Below, piece after piece: positions 24,110 through 37,113 of a stretch of 64,000 nt of DNA. The notes beneath the pieces are model-generated. The model saw nothing but the letters and a program-made list of their open reading frames with translations, had not been told where the DNA came from and made no database searches. This DNA is from Chelonoidis abingdonii (taxonomy: Eukaryota > Chordata > Testudines > Testudinidae). The position numbers and the translations under genes are program-made. The DNA lies in assembly GCF_003597395.2 (NCBI RefSeq), contig NC_133776.1, positions 35,355,281-35,419,280 of the forward strand, given 5' to 3'. Positions within the stretch are counted from its first letter, which is position 1. Each line of letters opens with the position of its first letter.

Positions 24110-25710
24110 GAGTGAGTGATACTCTACTTCATCACTAGGACAGAGAGACAACAATGAATTTAAAAGAAAGAGAAATAGGAACTCACACCAGAACTGGGGC
24201 CCAGTCCTCACAGCTCATTCAATCACACAAGCATTAATTAAAGACAATTGGACTGTTGTGATAATGGCTGCTGGATTGGGCCCTGATGATGAAGAATTTG
24301 ATACTTTTATCACTTTTCAGTTGCTCTGCATTCTAAAGAGGCAGGAGCACCAATCTAACACATATTTAAAAGCCACTTGGAAACCAAGAAGCTACTAAAT
24401 GACTAAAGAAAATGCCAGTAATTTAAGAAACCAAGTAAAGCTCAAAAGTCAAAACCCTGGTCAGAGACAGAAGAGGAAGACTTTAAAATATATAGTATGA
24501 ACAGAGATAATCAGCAAGGAATCATGAAAGGATGATGATTTGTGGTAAATATGGTAAAAGGGTTATGCAGAAATAACTCAGAGCATCAACAGGGGGAAGC
24601 AGTGGACATGTTTTGCTTTTTAAAAAAATCTCATAGCACATGAAAGGCCAATCTAATATGTCAACATAAGTATAGTATAGGTCAGAGTTCAATAACCCAT
24701 GAATTTTTCAAAACATCCTTACAGCTCCCTGCAGTTTATCCTTTTAAGACAGTCCTTTGGTGTATGAATGTTAGGAAATATGATACAATAGCAAATTCCA
24801 GGTTTACTTGAGTGCCTGGGGTTTCTTTGCTTTTTGTTTGGATTTGTTTGCTTGTTTTTAATTTTTTCCATTGTCTTATTTGTATTTAGAAAGTCATTTA
24901 TTGTGGGGTGGATAAGAAGATAATTTCAATAAAAACAATAATTTTAGATTTATCGGAAGCAGAGTCTCCCTCCAATTAACCCTTACCACAGAACTGTATA
25001 GAGTGAACTTTCTTTGAACAGCCTCTGTGTCCCCTAGGTTCTCAACAGCCCTTTCTATTTACTTATCAGTTGCATTCTATCCAAGTTTGCATTTTTACAT
25101 TTAAACGTTTTTGCTATCCTTTCAATAGAAATTTTGGTTCAATATTAAGTATAAACAACAGTTTCTCAGATTAACGCTTCCCATTCTGCTCTCCCCAACA
25201 CACCCACTTATAGATACCTCCCAGATTTGTTAACACTGAGGGCCTAATTCTTCTCTTCCAATGGTGTAAAGTCAGGAGTATTTGGAACTCCATTGAAATC
25301 ATATAATGCAAACATCTCGGACCTTTTTTGAATCATTCTCATTCTGTTGTCCCCTCATTACTGTGTTATTCTTGAGAAACATGCTTGTTTCAAGATGCTG
25401 TGTGTCATGTGTCTATGCAAAAGTTAACAGGATTCAGTGCCATTGGTATTACAATCTAAAGTTTTAGGATTGAGGGAGATTAGCTAGATGGAATAGTTGA
25501 TTTGTCACATCCTGGGCTAGATTGGTCTGAGAAAAACAAAGACAACAAACAAAACAAACATTAGTAACTAGAAGAACCCTAACTAACCAGGAACATCTTC
25601 ACTGCTACTCCACAGGCTGGAACTACCCAGCACACAGCTCAGCTAACTGAAGTTTGTGGTGGGGACAGTACTGTATACATACAGCATTTCAAAAATGTAG
25701 CCACCTGTGG
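24110..25710. other. Intergenic, nothing recognised
   Basis: AT-rich unique-looking sequence; no exon, RNA gene or clear repeat boundary found. Confidence 0.5.
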
Positions 25711-25718
25711 GGTGGATG

Positions 25719-26066
25719 CGGGGGTGAAAGTAACATTCAATGCATACTGGTATGGGGGCTGGCTCTGGGCCCCCAGAAGGGGCAGGGCCTCATGCAGAAG
25801 GGGCGGGGGGGCTCAGTGTCCCCCAGCTAGCCCATCTGTGTTGCCCGCACTACCCAGGGCTTCAGTGGTGATTTAAAGGGCCTGGGACTCTGGCCACTGC
25901 TACTGCAGCACTTTAAGCAGGGTCCTTTGTCACGGCAGTGCTTTAAGGACCCTGCTTAAAGCACTGCCGCAGCAGCCCTTTAATGTCAGCTGCGTACAGG
26001 CCGGTACTGGAAGCCACTTTTTACCGGTAAGGCATACCAGCCCGTACCGCCTTACTTTCACCCCTG
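25719..26066. mobile_element. hAT-type element
   Basis: CGGGGGTGAAAGTAAC.. and ..CTTACTTTCACCCCTG termini; 8-bp duplication GGTGGATG / GGTGGAGG. The interior has a palindrome (CTTTAAGCAGGGTCC..GGACCCTGCTTAAAG). Confidence 0.8.
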
Positions 26067-26209
26067 GGTGGAGGGCAATAGCCAACTAATACACAATATT
26101 AGGAGGAGAAATGTCGGCTAGAAACACTTGGCAAACTCAGTGCCATGGGGTTTTTAGTGTCTGCAGAGAGCAGAGGTTCTCAAACTGGGGGTTGGGACCA
26201 CTCCGGGGG

Positions 26210-27143
26210 TATCATAAGCATAAATCCCAATTCTGAACCTTAGCGTCCAAAATGTGGGTGCCTAGCATGAAACCTCCAAGCTTAATAACCAGCTTGGATC
26301 TGATATCGCTGCCACCAGCCAAGGATTCCCGGGCTTGGCTCCCTCTGGTCTCCCAAAACCTTCTCTGGGGGACCCCAAGACTCAGAGGCCCTGAGTCTCA
26401 CACCAAAGGGAAAACAACCTCATCCCCTTGTCTCCTCTTTACCTCATCCCNNNNNNNNNNNNNNNNNNNNNNNNNNNNNNNNNNNNNNNNNNNNNNNNNN
26501 NNNNNNNNNNNNNNNNNNNNNNNNNNNNNNNNNNNNNNNNNNNNNNNNNNNNNNNNNNNNNNNNNNNNNNNNNNNNNNNNNNNNNNNNNNNNNNNNNNNN
26601 NNNNNNNNNNNNNNNNNNNNNNNNNNNNNNNNNNNNNNNNNNNNNNNNNNNNNNNNNNNNNNNNNNNNNNNNNNNNNNNNNNNNNNNNNNNNNNNNNNNN
26701 NNNNNNNNNNNNNNNNNNNNNNNNNNNNNNNNNNNNNNNNNNNNNNNNNNNNNNNNNNNNNNNNNNNNNNNNNNNNNNNNNNNNNNNNNNNNNNNNNNNN
26801 NNNNNNNNNNNNNNNNNNNNNNNNNNNNNNNNNNNNNNNNNNNNNNNNNNNNNNNNNNNNNNNNNNNNNNNNNNNNNNNNNNNNNNNNNNNNNNNNNNNN
26901 NNNNNNNNNNNNNNNNNNNNNNNNNNNNNNNNNNNNNNNNNNNNNNNNNNNNNNNNNNNNNNNNNNNNNNNNNNNNNNNNNNNNNNNNNNNNNNNNNNNN
27001 NNNNNNNNNNNNNNNNNNNNNTTCCCTCCCTGAGCTTTTAAAAATCCGGTTTCCTGATTGGTCCTCTGGTCAGGTGTTTGGTTCCCTTTGTAAACCCTTT
27101 ACAGGTAAAAGAAACATTAACCCTTAGCTATCTGTTTATGACA
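26210..27143 (-). mobile_element. Solo LTR (endogenous retrovirus type), interrupted by assembly gap
   Basis: Reverse orientation copy of the LTR at 56090-57174. On the minus strand it starts TGTCATAAACAGATAGC and ends near GCTTATGATA; flanked by GGGGG on both sides (26205-26209, 27144-27148). No viral genes visible. Confidence 0.8.
26451..27021. other. Assembly gap (571 N)
   Basis: Run of N inside the LTR. The long open frames across it are artefacts. Confidence 1.
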
Positions 27144-27330
27144 GGGGGTTGCAAGGTTATTAAATGGGGGGTCACGAGCTGTCAGTCTCCACCTCAAACC
27201 CCACTTTGCCTCCAGCATTTATGATGGTGTTAAAGTGTTTTTAATTTATAATGGGGGGAGGGTCACACTCAGAGGCTTGCTGTGTGAAAGGGGTCACCAC
27301 TACAAAAGTTTGAGAACCACTGGCAGAGAG

Positions 27331-29266
27331 CCTCTTGGTATATAAAGCTAGTTTCAAAAAACCCACATACATTGCTCGGAATTTAAAATACCTACACTAG
27401 AAGGAGCTATGCACTGCTGAGACAACCTTGAACTAGTTTTAATCTATGGATTAAGCGATCAACTGTTATGCAGAGAGATCAAAAGTATCGACATTATCAG
27501 CATGCAAGATTAACTTCTTGTGCACAGCTTTTGCATTTTACCCTGTGTTAGCAGTGCTTCAGGAAAGGTAAAAAGCTTGATAAGCCTTGTCACCTGTCAG
27601 TATTTAAAAACCTTTGAAAGTCTGCAATAAACACATCTAGAGCACTGGGAACCAACTGAATTTGACTGTATGAGGGGGAAATAATGCAACTACAATGATC
27701 AATGTCCCCCTGAGGCCCCGTACCTCTTTAACTCTCTACCAGTTCAGTTCACATTACAAAAAATCTCTCCGTACTTAAGCCGAAGTGTCACTCTAAGGGA
27801 AAAGAAGAAAGTGTTTCTTACTCAAATCTAACTTTGCTTGTAGAGAAGAGTGGTTTTTAGGCTTCCTGATTTAAAGTTGTATCATGACCCACTTGCTGTC
27901 AAGTAGGTCACTCTGTGGTATTCTGAACTAAATCATGAAATCCCTAGGGTAAATTGAGCAAGGGGAAGATTTAAAAAAAGCCACTTCCTATTTCTGCTGT
28001 TAGTCATGGGTGTAATGAGCTTTTTCGGGGGCGGAAGGGGGGTGTTAGTAGCCATAGTGGAAGAATATGACGGGCCATCCCCTTCCTTCTTTCTCTGTAT
28101 GTTGTCCCCTCCCATATGAATTCAGAAAGATTGCATAATGACTCTTCCGTATTTCTGCCTGGTTAACTAAAATGGCCAGAGGGAGTTTTGTCCACGGAAA
28201 TTTATAGTGCTGTTTGTTTGGGAATGGAATTCCCCACTCCCAGTGCCCTCTAAATACACACACACAAAAAAACACTTCCTTTGTGCCCCGTTAGAGATTC
28301 AGGAAGTTTTCTTAGTCTGTTCACATTTCAGCTATGTTAATCATGGCTGTAACCTGTGATATATGTAGCTATATAATTAACAGTTGCATTTCTGTATAAT
28401 GCACCTTACAATTTCTAGGCATCTGCTATCTGCATAGGCAGTTGCCATTATATGCATCAGAATTGATAGCATATTACACAGGACAAAAACGGTGCTCCAT
28501 TCTAGACACTCAACTTCTCTTTTTTATGTGCTGTTGTTTCTTCTAATCTAAAAAAAGGCTAAAAATATATGTTTGCTCTTTGTGTACAAAAAACATAACC
28601 AGCTTCGTCTGCGCATGTAAATGCGCACATGTGTGCTGCAATTAGCATGAGCTAGAGCTAGTCCTCTCAAAAGAACGTCATGCTTTCCCCTTCTGTGCTT
28701 TCCACTTCCTCCAGCCCTGGACACTTGTTCATCCTTCTCCACCCAGTCAGACTTGTTCAACAAATTCCTAGTTCCCTCCCTCTTTGCCTGATTTCTCAGG
28801 CAGCTTCCCTTTCTAGATGCTTTTATGTAGGGAAGGTTCCCCCCTTTCTTAATCCCACCTGGCTGCTAAGCAGAAGGGCAAGGAGCAGAGAAGGCTTTGG
28901 GCCATCAATAAAATAAATAACTTACCTCCTCCTATGATAATTCATAGCTTCCTCCCTTGTTCCTTCTATGGTCCAAATCAGAAAGGAATGGAGGCTCCTG
29001 CTCAATGGGAGCTCGGTGCTACGCACTCAGGATAGCAAGGTTGGCACACTAGGCTCATCTGCAGAGTGTTGCTCAGCCATTCCATGGTTAAAGCCTGTGC
29101 GGGCCCACAACAGGGAAGATGATGGTCAATGAGCAATCCTATGCACTTTCTAAATAAGGAAAAGAGATGGTTATTATGCACACTGGGTATTTTGCCTGCA
29201 TATGCATTGGAATTATGAGAACTTTAGCCCTCTGTGGGAGGCACTACAGCTAACGGATTCATGAAA
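27331..29266. other. Intergenic, nothing recognised
   Basis: No exon-like or repeat-end signals found in this stretch between DAW1 and CCL20a. Confidence 0.5.
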
Positions 29267-29695
29267 GGGCCAAAAACTTTCAACAAAATAGTTTTCTGTC
29301 AGAAAATGCGGTTTCATTGAAATCAAAATGAAAATGTGTTAATTGCGATTAAATTTTCAATAGTCAAAGCTATTTGTTTTTACTTTTTCCTATCATTTTG
29401 ATAAATTTCATTAATATTTTAATATACTATAAAATTCTCAATTGTAACAGATTATATACATAATAGATGTAATATATCATCTATTTTGGTATAATTTTAT
29501 AGTGTGTTTACATTTTGACCTTATCAAAGCAAAATGATTCAAATATTAAAAACAAAATATTGTAATGTCTCAACCAAAATTATTCAGAATTTCTGTCCTG
29601 TGAAAAATTATGAAATTTTGACTTTTTGTTCTGTTTAGGAATTAAATCAATGTCAGAATTTCCCATAGAACAGAAATTGTTTTCTAACCATCTCT
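29267..29695. mobile_element. AT-rich palindromic MITE-like repeat
   Basis: AAAACTTTCAACAAAATAG.. at the left and ..CAGAAATTGTTTTCTAACC at the right roughly pair; AT-rich centre around 29400-29510. Confidence 0.4.
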
Positions 29696-29866
29696 AGCGT
29701 GTGTAGGTACTTTGACTAAGTCTGTTACAGCCATAGAGTAACGTGCCAAAGCAGGCATTTTTGGAGCTGTGCATGACCACTTTGATTTCTATTTCTGACA
29801 TCCTGGTCTATCAAAAAGAGTCCTTCTGCAACCAGGAACTGCCATGTTTGAGTGAGTAGTGAAGTT

Positions 29867-29989
29867 AGGGTGACCAGAGAGCAAGTGTGAAAAATTGGAA
29901 CAGGGAGTGGAGGGTGATAGGAGCCTATATAAGAAAAAGACCCAAAAATCAGGACTGTCCCTATAAAATTGAGACATCTTGTCACCCTA
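29867..29989. mobile_element. Short MITE with AGGGTGAC termini
   Basis: AGGGTGACCAGA.. and ..TCTTGTCACCCTA; flanked by AGTGAAGTT on both sides (29858-29866, 29990-29998). 123 bp. Confidence 0.8.
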
Positions 29990-30770
29990 AGTGAAGTTTA
30001 CCAAGCTAATGTCGTCTGCTCTCCTGATGCAGGGCTGTCTCTTTCTATATCTTTCAGGCTCCCATTTCCCCACTTTATAGGTGATTTCATTAGACTTGTA
30101 CCAAGCCTACAGTGGTACAAAGATATTGTTTCTGGCTAGATGTTGACACATACATCTACTTTCACTTGAAAGGTTATTGTATGCATACTTGATGAATGAT
30201 TTATCTACTGTTTCCACTGGCAGACTTGAGCACAGTTCGCGGCTACTCATTTTAGAAGAAACCTGGTAACTATAGGAATTAGCCACATTTTTACTTCTCT
30301 CTACCATCCAAAAGAGAATGAGAAGCTAGACTTTGAAATAAGGTGATATTGTGCACAACACCCAAGGACTTTCTTCCATAGTGGAGTAATACCTGCTGTA
30401 AAGCCATGGGACAAGAGATTATTATTTGTATTACACAGTGCCTAACGGCCCCAGGCACTATTGAGGGCATATGTGTTATGATTGTTACACTCGGGTCAGT
30501 GCATCCTTCAGCTAAACGGTTTCTAGTGGTGTTCATGGTGTATTAACTAATCTCTTCCTTCTTACAAGGGACAGGGGTCAGCGTTCTGTAATTAAGGATA
30601 TCTACTTATCTATCAGTTTCTGTTACTGTGATATCTGAACAGGCTATGACAACATCAAGAGGCAAACTCTTCACTAATATTTGTTGGCAATTGGGTCCAT
30701 GTCCACTAGGCACACAGAAGGAAAAAATAGGCAAAGCTATTTATGAACTATGACTGCAATGTTTTGACTA

Positions 30771-30998
30771 CAGTAGAACCTCAGAGGTATGAACACCTCA
30801 AAAATGAGGGTTATTTGTAACTCTGAAATGTATGTAACTGAACAAAATGTTATGGTTGTTCTTTCAAAAGTTTACAGCTGAACATTGACTTAATACAGCT
30901 TTGAAACTTTACTAGACAGAAGAAAAATTCTGCTTTCCCTTTATTTATTTTTAGTAGTTTACATTTAACAGAATTGTACAGTATTAGCTTGCTTTCTT

Positions 30999-31029
<31 letters not shown>

Positions 31030-31130
31030 TTCTACTTTTAGCTGATTGTTTACTTCCAGTTCCAAATGAGCTGTGTGGTTGACCGGTCAGTTTGTAACTC
31101 TGCATTTGTAACCCTGATACGGTTCTACTG
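30771..31130. mobile_element. Tc1/mariner-type MITE with TA target
   Basis: CAGTAGAACC..GGTTCTACTG termini flanked by TA on both sides; carries a (CT)n tract at 30994-31032. Confidence 0.85.
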
Positions 31131-31217
31131 TATCTGATAGCTCAAGTCATCATATCCTATGACTGCAAGTGATGTCTGTTGCAAATTGCTCCATTTTAGG
31201 GACATTACCTTGGAACT

Positions 31218-31505
31218 GCAGTATTGCCAACCTCAAGTGTTCAAAAATCTTGAGTCAGGCTCCCCCCTCCCCACAAATCAGGAGATTGGCTTAAAATAAT
31301 ACATTTTGGGTTCTTTTTATTTGCCTTTTGATTTCAAGTCATGTTTTCAGGCTTTTCTCTGCAACCATGAGGGCTAGAAAAAAATCACTTTTTAAAGAAA
31401 ATGAAAGTTGAGATTCTCATGTAATCAAAGGATGCCAGGAACTGGGGCTTTAAGAAACATACCAAATATTGAGAGACTCAATACAATCATAAGAGTTGGC
31501 AACAC
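31218..31505. mobile_element. hAT-like MITE
   Basis: GCAGTATTGCCAACCTC.. and ..AAGAGTTGGCAACACTG ends, ~290 bp; no clean target duplication. Confidence 0.55.
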
Positions 31506-32344
31506 TGACTGATCAGTCAGAGAAGCCATATGAACAGCCCACTGGGGGCTCTGAGGTGACCTGCGCAGTCCACAGGGCAATAACGTTTTCCATTGTTCTT
31601 CCATGTGGGAAAAGAAAGATTGGGCTCCTTACTGTACTAATAACATAGATTATATAGGTAGCATGAACATGCTTAGTGGGGAACTAGTGGCAGCACCACA
31701 GGAAGTCCTCTTGCACTTCTTCATATAACGGTTAGCATTTAGCCTGATTAACAGGCTCAGGAATAGAAGTCTTCTATCCACAGAACTGGTACAGCACAAG
31801 CTGTACTTCGACACCCACCTTCAGGGACCACCTCTTGTGATGGGCAGGTAACTATTTCCACGGCTAGTCACACCATAGCCTCTCAGCTGATAGTGCATGT
31901 GAAGATCTGCTGTGCTTCCCATTCCTGAACTTTTGTGATACAAACCTAATATGGCAACAGATAAACTCCCTCTGTTTGACTGAGGCACAATTGTGCTCAG
32001 AACAATTTGTTATGTGGAACAAATAAACAGTAGACATCAGTTCTTCTGTAAGATTCCCCCCACTTCCCATGTCCACTGCCTTCATGAGGCAAACAGAGTG
32101 GGTAAGGGGAGGGGGAGCCATTGTTTTTAATTTACACTTATGGATGCACGGCAATGAGAAGTATAATTCCAGGAGCACAGGAACAGCGATCTGGATATTC
32201 ATAAACAAAAAATGTTTTATTTCAGGAGTATGTATTCATATCAGCAGCTTTTGGGGAGGGGGTAGCTAATGCAATGTTTTATTATCACATTCACGATCAC
32301 CATGTTTTCCTTCTCAAACCTTTGCATTTTAAACATACAATAGC

Positions 32345-33515
32345 TACTCCTGAGGGCATTCTGTGCCAAAAAAAAAAAAATTCTGCACACTATATTTTAA
32401 AATTCTACAAATTTTGTTTGTCAAATAAATGTGGAGGCTCCGGTGTGTCAGTAGGGAGTACAGGCCACTGGCTGCGCAGAGGTGGGAAATCATTGTGCAG
32501 CTCCCCACCCCCGGAGACACAGACTCAGCAGCGAGACTGCACCCAACCTTGACACAGAACAAGTGTCAGAAACGCCCCAGTACCCTGCCCTTCCATGCCA
32601 AGTGCACCAGGTGTGGGTAGGCAGGCTAAGCAAGGCAGGATCCAAGTATAGAGGGGCTTAGTAGGAGGGATCCAGCTGTGGGTCGAGAGGGTTCTGTGTG
32701 TGGCAATCTGGGGGCGGGTGGCTCAGTGGGGGATCTGGATGCACAGGGGCTTACTGGGGGGTTCTTGGTGCAACAGTAATGGGACTCCTCAGGGGGGTCC
32801 AGGTGAAGGTGGTTGGAGCTCAGCAGGTGGTGGGGCTCTGGGTGTGGAGGATATAGAGCTTGGCAGGAGAATCTGGATGTGGGGGGCTCAGTTGCAGGTC
32901 CAGATGCTGGGGCGGGGGAACTGAGTGCAGCTGGTTGGGGCTTAGTGGGGTGGGGATCCGGGTACTCATCACAGTGATCCAGGTGCAGGAGGAGTGGGGC
33001 TCATTATGGGAGGTTCTGAGTGCTGGGGGTGAGGCTCAGCGAGAGGGTCTGGGTATGAGGGGGTCTGGATGCACAGGGGTTGAGTGGATGGGGGAGCAGC
33101 TCCACATACAGTGATCCCTCCCCCTGCAGCTGAGGAGCAATGGGTGCAGGAAGTAGGTGGGGGAGAGTTTTCAAAGCTTCCTGCAGCCTGGGAAGAAACT
33201 GGTGGGGTGGGGGTCTGACCCAGCCCTGGATGCCATGCCGGGGAAAAGGAAGTCCTGTCCTCCCCAGCCCAGCCAGATCTAGCAGGGTAGGAGCCACCAG
33301 CCCGGTCTTCCCCAGTCCTTCCCCAAAGTGATTTACCTCTCTGCTGGTTGCCCTGGACACCAAAAAAAAAAAATGGTGGGAAAGGTCACATGACTGCTTT
33401 TGTGGCTTTCCTTTGCTTCCCAGTCAGAAAGTCATTCTTCTGTGGGGAAGCAAAGAAATCTGTGGGGGACATAAATTCTGCGCATGTGCTGTGGTGCAGA
33501 ATTCCCTCAGGAGTA
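32345..33515. mobile_element. DNA transposon-derived element (TACTCCTGAGGG termini)
   Basis: TACTCCTGAGGGCATTCTG.. and ..CAGAATTCCCTCAGGAGTA inverted ends. The interior 32640-33120 is G-rich, with repeated GGGGATCTGGATGCACAGGGG-like phrases. No transposase frame. Confidence 0.75.
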
Positions 33516-33950
33516 AATATTTATGTTTCATCCATTGTCTTTATATTAAATATTCACTTTGGCCTATGTTATTTTTCAACAATACTAGAAATTAAGGGAA
33601 ACTCTTTTAGACAAAAAATGAAATGAACAGAAAACCCACCTAATGTGCACGAATACACTGTACATTAAACGCAGTAGGGCACACAGTACCCAATACATGT
33701 GCATCATATTCTATTTTACACAGTAATCAAACATGTAATATATATGATAGCAAAGAAAAAAAAACTTTTACACAGTGCTTAAGTCAAGCAAACAAGTGAT
33801 GCAATATGAATATGAACCTATAGTTCAATGGTTCCAAAGAAGTCAGCAATAAGTAGATAGCAAGCACACAACAGTGTACAATGAGACAATTCTAACCTAG
33901 CTTAGGTTCTGCAGCCCACCTCTCTGTCTAGTTCCAGTTCGGAAACTGTC

Positions 33951-33978
33951 TTACATTGACATCTTCTTGAGCTTTTTG
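33951..33978 (-). CDS. CCL20: CCL20a exon 4
   Basis: 28 nt to the stop; acceptor TTTTACAG|. Encodes (S)KKLKKMSM and TAA. Too short for ORF detection; found by its match to copy b and the family C-terminus. Confidence 0.92.
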
Positions 33979-35767
33979 CTGTAAAAATATAAATAAAAAG
34001 CATGGATAAGCTTCAGGTACTCCTTTAATCAGAGGGCCAAATGCATTGCTGGTGTAAACAGGTGTAGCTCCACAGCACTCAGTTGTGTTACATTAGCAAC
34101 TAATTTAGCTAAAGATTTGAAATTTGCATTTCTCTTCTCTATTACAGTATTTGCAATCTATGGCATTATCCTATCTGGGGTTAGGGGCAAATGGAACACC
34201 TGTCTCCATCCTGACCCTATCAGTTTTAAAACAAATGTGCTCCAAACACCCCCTTCTTCTCTGCACAAGAAAAGCAAAAAGAGAAAAGACATGTTTTCAA
34301 AATGTGCCCAGCCATGCTTGTACACCCAGTCCCCTGTAAGAGCTTAGATCTGCCACTGTCAGTAGATACTTAGTCACACTCAGGTTTGGCCTACCTAATA
34401 GATTTGAAAGTATTCCTACCTCAGCCAAAGAAGACGCTTCTTCACCCAGTTGTCTTCTGGATTTGCACATGCTTTCAACCCACTCTTTGTGTGGAAACTA
34501 GAAGAAAAGGTAGAGGGAATAATGACAATAAGGTTCTGCTATTGAGCCATAAAAAACTGCATTCAACAGAACACTAATTCAATAGAACAAAATGCATCAT
34601 ATGGTACTCGACTCAAAAGTAGAGGCAGAAGAGTTCAGTTTAACTGTGAAAGGACAATTCAGAATAATGATGACTATTTCACAGAAATTCATTTTCCAGT
34701 AATATGAAGTATGTCTTATAGTGCCGGCATGGAGCACCTTTGCCATTATCTGTATCTTTGCTTAGCATTTCAAAACACTTGGGACTTAAATGTACAGCAT
34801 ACAGATACTGTGTGAGAGAATGTGAGTCGAGCACTTTCCTAATATTTATGTCCTATAGGTAAAAAAGTTATTTCTACTTTAAATGAATTTTATAGGTTTT
34901 GATTTCATAGAGCCAAGTAAGGAAATAAAGTTTGTTTATGATTAAAGCCATTTCCCCTTCAGTCTAGGTTAAAAGACCAAGTCTTGTGGTGTAAGTACAG
35001 ATACTCGGTCCATTTGCAACTAAATCTCTTTCGGCTGGTAACTTACATGATAGCACCGATGTCACAGACTTCATTTGATAACTGCTCCGTGTAGCCATTG
35101 ATGGCCCGACGAGGTAGCTCAGTTCTCATGTAGGAGAGGCAGCAGTCTTGGTTGCTTTGGGCTGGAATGGGGAAAAATGTGTTACAAATGAGTGAAATAG
35201 AATTAATTTTCATCCTGTAGGTGGGACAAAGACCTCAAATTAAGGATGTGTGATAATCCCTTTAGTGGGGCTAAGCCAGATCTGTAGTGATAGGAAAGTT
35301 CATCACTTAAAAAAAATTATAAGTAAAAATAGCAGCAAATAAACCCTCAGTGTTCAGTACTGACACCTCAGCTGGCATCGTCAGCAGTGGTGACTAAGAT
35401 TAATTATGGACAGAGACTGAGCTACAGTACCTAAGAGGTGATGCCCAGAATCGTTTGAGTTTGTCTGGAAAGCTTGCACAGCTACCTTTCATACTATACC
35501 TGTTCTCTAGCACTTTCCATTACAAAATAAAATTAAAGAAGAAGCGGGGAGAGGAGAGCCCTGCAGAATAGTGTAATGCCGTAGAAGACAAGCTGCTACC
35601 CTCACAGCTTAAATTACTCAACTTTATTATCATACTCCCTACTGATATTTCTGCCTCTAGACATGTGGCCTGAAAAGCAAATATTACTCACCCTCAGAAG
35701 TGCAGAAGAGGCACAGCAGCCCCATGAAAGAAGCCAGGATAAAGCTCATGCTGCTAAAGCCTGTCAT
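33951..35767 (-). CDS. CCL20: CCL20-like CC chemokine, copy a
   Basis: Secreted chemokine. In the family, CCL20 attracts CCR6-bearing lymphocytes and dendritic cells and has antimicrobial activity. Exons: 35692-35767, 35047-35161, 34420-34497, 33951-33978; 297 nt, 98 residues plus stop, with no disruption. Residues 1-26 form a signal peptide (hydrophobic [12 protein letters not shown], cleavage expected after SEA). The mature 72 residues begin QSNQDCC and keep four chemokine cysteines (DCC, VCD, KACAN), the IFHTK strand, the W of NWVKK and a basic tail [13 protein letters not shown] at the N-terminus, AIIFHTK and the tail resemble CCL20 more than CCL19 or CCL21. A second in-frame ATG lies six codons downstream; the first has A at -3. 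It sits between DAW1 and a paralogue on the same strand. A TATA box and a kappaB-like site precede it, suggesting inflammatory induction. Confidence 0.95.
34420..34497 (-). CDS. CCL20: CCL20a exon 3
   Basis: 78 nt; acceptor TTCTAG|, donor AG|GTAGGA. Encodes [20 protein letters not shown] then RLLWL; fourth cysteine and C-terminal helix. Confidence 0.95.
35047..35161 (-). CDS. CCL20: CCL20a exon 2
   Basis: 115 nt; acceptor ATTCCAG|, donor AT|GTAAGT. Carries the DCC motif, the N-loop and the third cysteine (EVCDIGAI). Confidence 0.95.
35692..35767 (-). CDS. CCL20: CCL20a exon 1 (signal peptide)
   Basis: 76 nt: [20 protein letters not shown] then FCTSE plus one base of Ala. Donor GAGG|GTGAGT. 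Confidence 0.92.
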
Positions 35768-35861
35768 TTTCAGCTCAATAGTTGAGTTTACTTAAAGCTT
35801 CACTTAAGGTATATCAGAAAATCAGCTGCTCTGAACTGACTGCTTTGGCCATGGACAACCT

Positions 35862-35868
35862 GTTTATA
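35862..35868 (-). promoter_or_regulatory. TATA box of CCL20a
   Basis: TATAAAC on the minus strand about 95 bp upstream of the ATG, at the same aligned position as the TATA box of copy b. Confidence 0.7.
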
Positions 35869-35887
35869 ATGTCTGCTCGTGACCTCA

Positions 35888-35897
35888 GGAAAGTCCT
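35888..35897 (-). promoter_or_regulatory. kappaB-like site upstream of CCL20a
   Basis: AGGACTTTCC on the minus strand, one base from GGGACTTTCC, about 20 bp upstream of the TATA box. CCL20 is a known NF-kappaB target. Confidence 0.55.
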
Positions 35898-37113
35898 GCA
35901 AAAGGTGTTCCACTCTCCTTTTGGAGGGTATTTCCTTCAACCGTTCCTTTAGGCTGGTTAACCTCCTTCATGACGTCATAAGCATCAACTCTCTGGGGAC
36001 TTTTTTCTCCAATAAGGATGGAAAACAAATTAAGCTGAGAAGGAAATAAAAAACCCTGTGAGCTCATGGTTATGTGGGTAAAGCACCTGTCGCCATGAGT
36101 GACAGATGAGACAGAGAGCCCACACCGCAATGAGCTAGTGCTCTGTTTGCTAAATTTTCACAAACCTCTAGTCGGGTCATGTCACCACTGCTTTGAATGC
36201 CTTTCCCTGAACACCTCTTCCACAGAAAGCTCACACGTCTCTCTCTCCCCCCAAGGCCCTGTACAAACTTCTCCCCCACCCAACATTGCTCCTCTTATTT
36301 CTCCTGTTCTCCCTCAGGCTGCCCATCCTTCCTCCCAAGCCTTCTTTCTATTTGCCCCATCTCCATGCTGGCCTCCATGCCTTCATCCAGGCCACTCCTT
36401 ATATTTGGAACTCTGTTCTTGAGCACCAAATATTCTCCCCCTCTTCACTCAAATACTCTCTCAAAACATACTTTTCCCATGAGCCCTCCCCAAACACATC
36501 TGTGTCACTTTGTTCTGGGTCCCTTCTTTGCATCTAAGCTGCTTGGGTCGGAAACAGTGTCTTCCTGTATGGCTCCAAGTATCACTGTTGGCATATTCTC
36601 CTCTTTGTCTTACTCTCACGTTAGCAAGGGTTGGAACTCCGCACGGAATGTGGCTAGTTAGGGTACACCCTCAAAAGGAGAGAGGTGGGATTAACCCACC
36701 GGGAGCTTTTAAATCTAATGGGAAAAAACAGCCCTAAAACCAGTTTAAGCAACTCCTTGAGGATTACCACTCATGTAGTTGCCAATCCCAGGCTACTTGG
36801 GCCATAGGCAGCCAACATAAAGCAATCCAATTTTACTTTATTCCAGAGATGAGGCCAGGATGACCACCACCACAATGGCCACCCCTTGTGTTCCTTCCTC
36901 AACTTCAAGCAGCATTTGGCTGCAGCTGAGGTGCCTAAAGTTATACACCTAACTCCATATGTAGGCAACTAAATGGCTTGTTTTCTTAGAGGTGCTGAGC
37001 ACCCACAGCTTCTGTTGTTTATTATTTGTACAGCTACCACAGCACTCAAGTGCTTGGTCAAGAGTGAGGCCCCATTGTACTAAAAGATGCTGTACAAACA
37101 CACAGGAAGATAC

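Larger units (their letters stand above)
26171..27322. mobile_element. hAT-type element interrupted by an LTR
   Basis: CAGAGGTTCTCAAACTGGGG.. and ..AAAAGTTTGAGAACCACTG ends with a perfect 8-bp duplication GCAGAGAG (26163-26170, 27323-27330). Holds the LTR at 26210-27143. Confidence 0.85.

Noticed and set aside
26252..27127. 291-codon and 201-codon ORFs
   Set aside because: They exist only because the N run has no stop codons.
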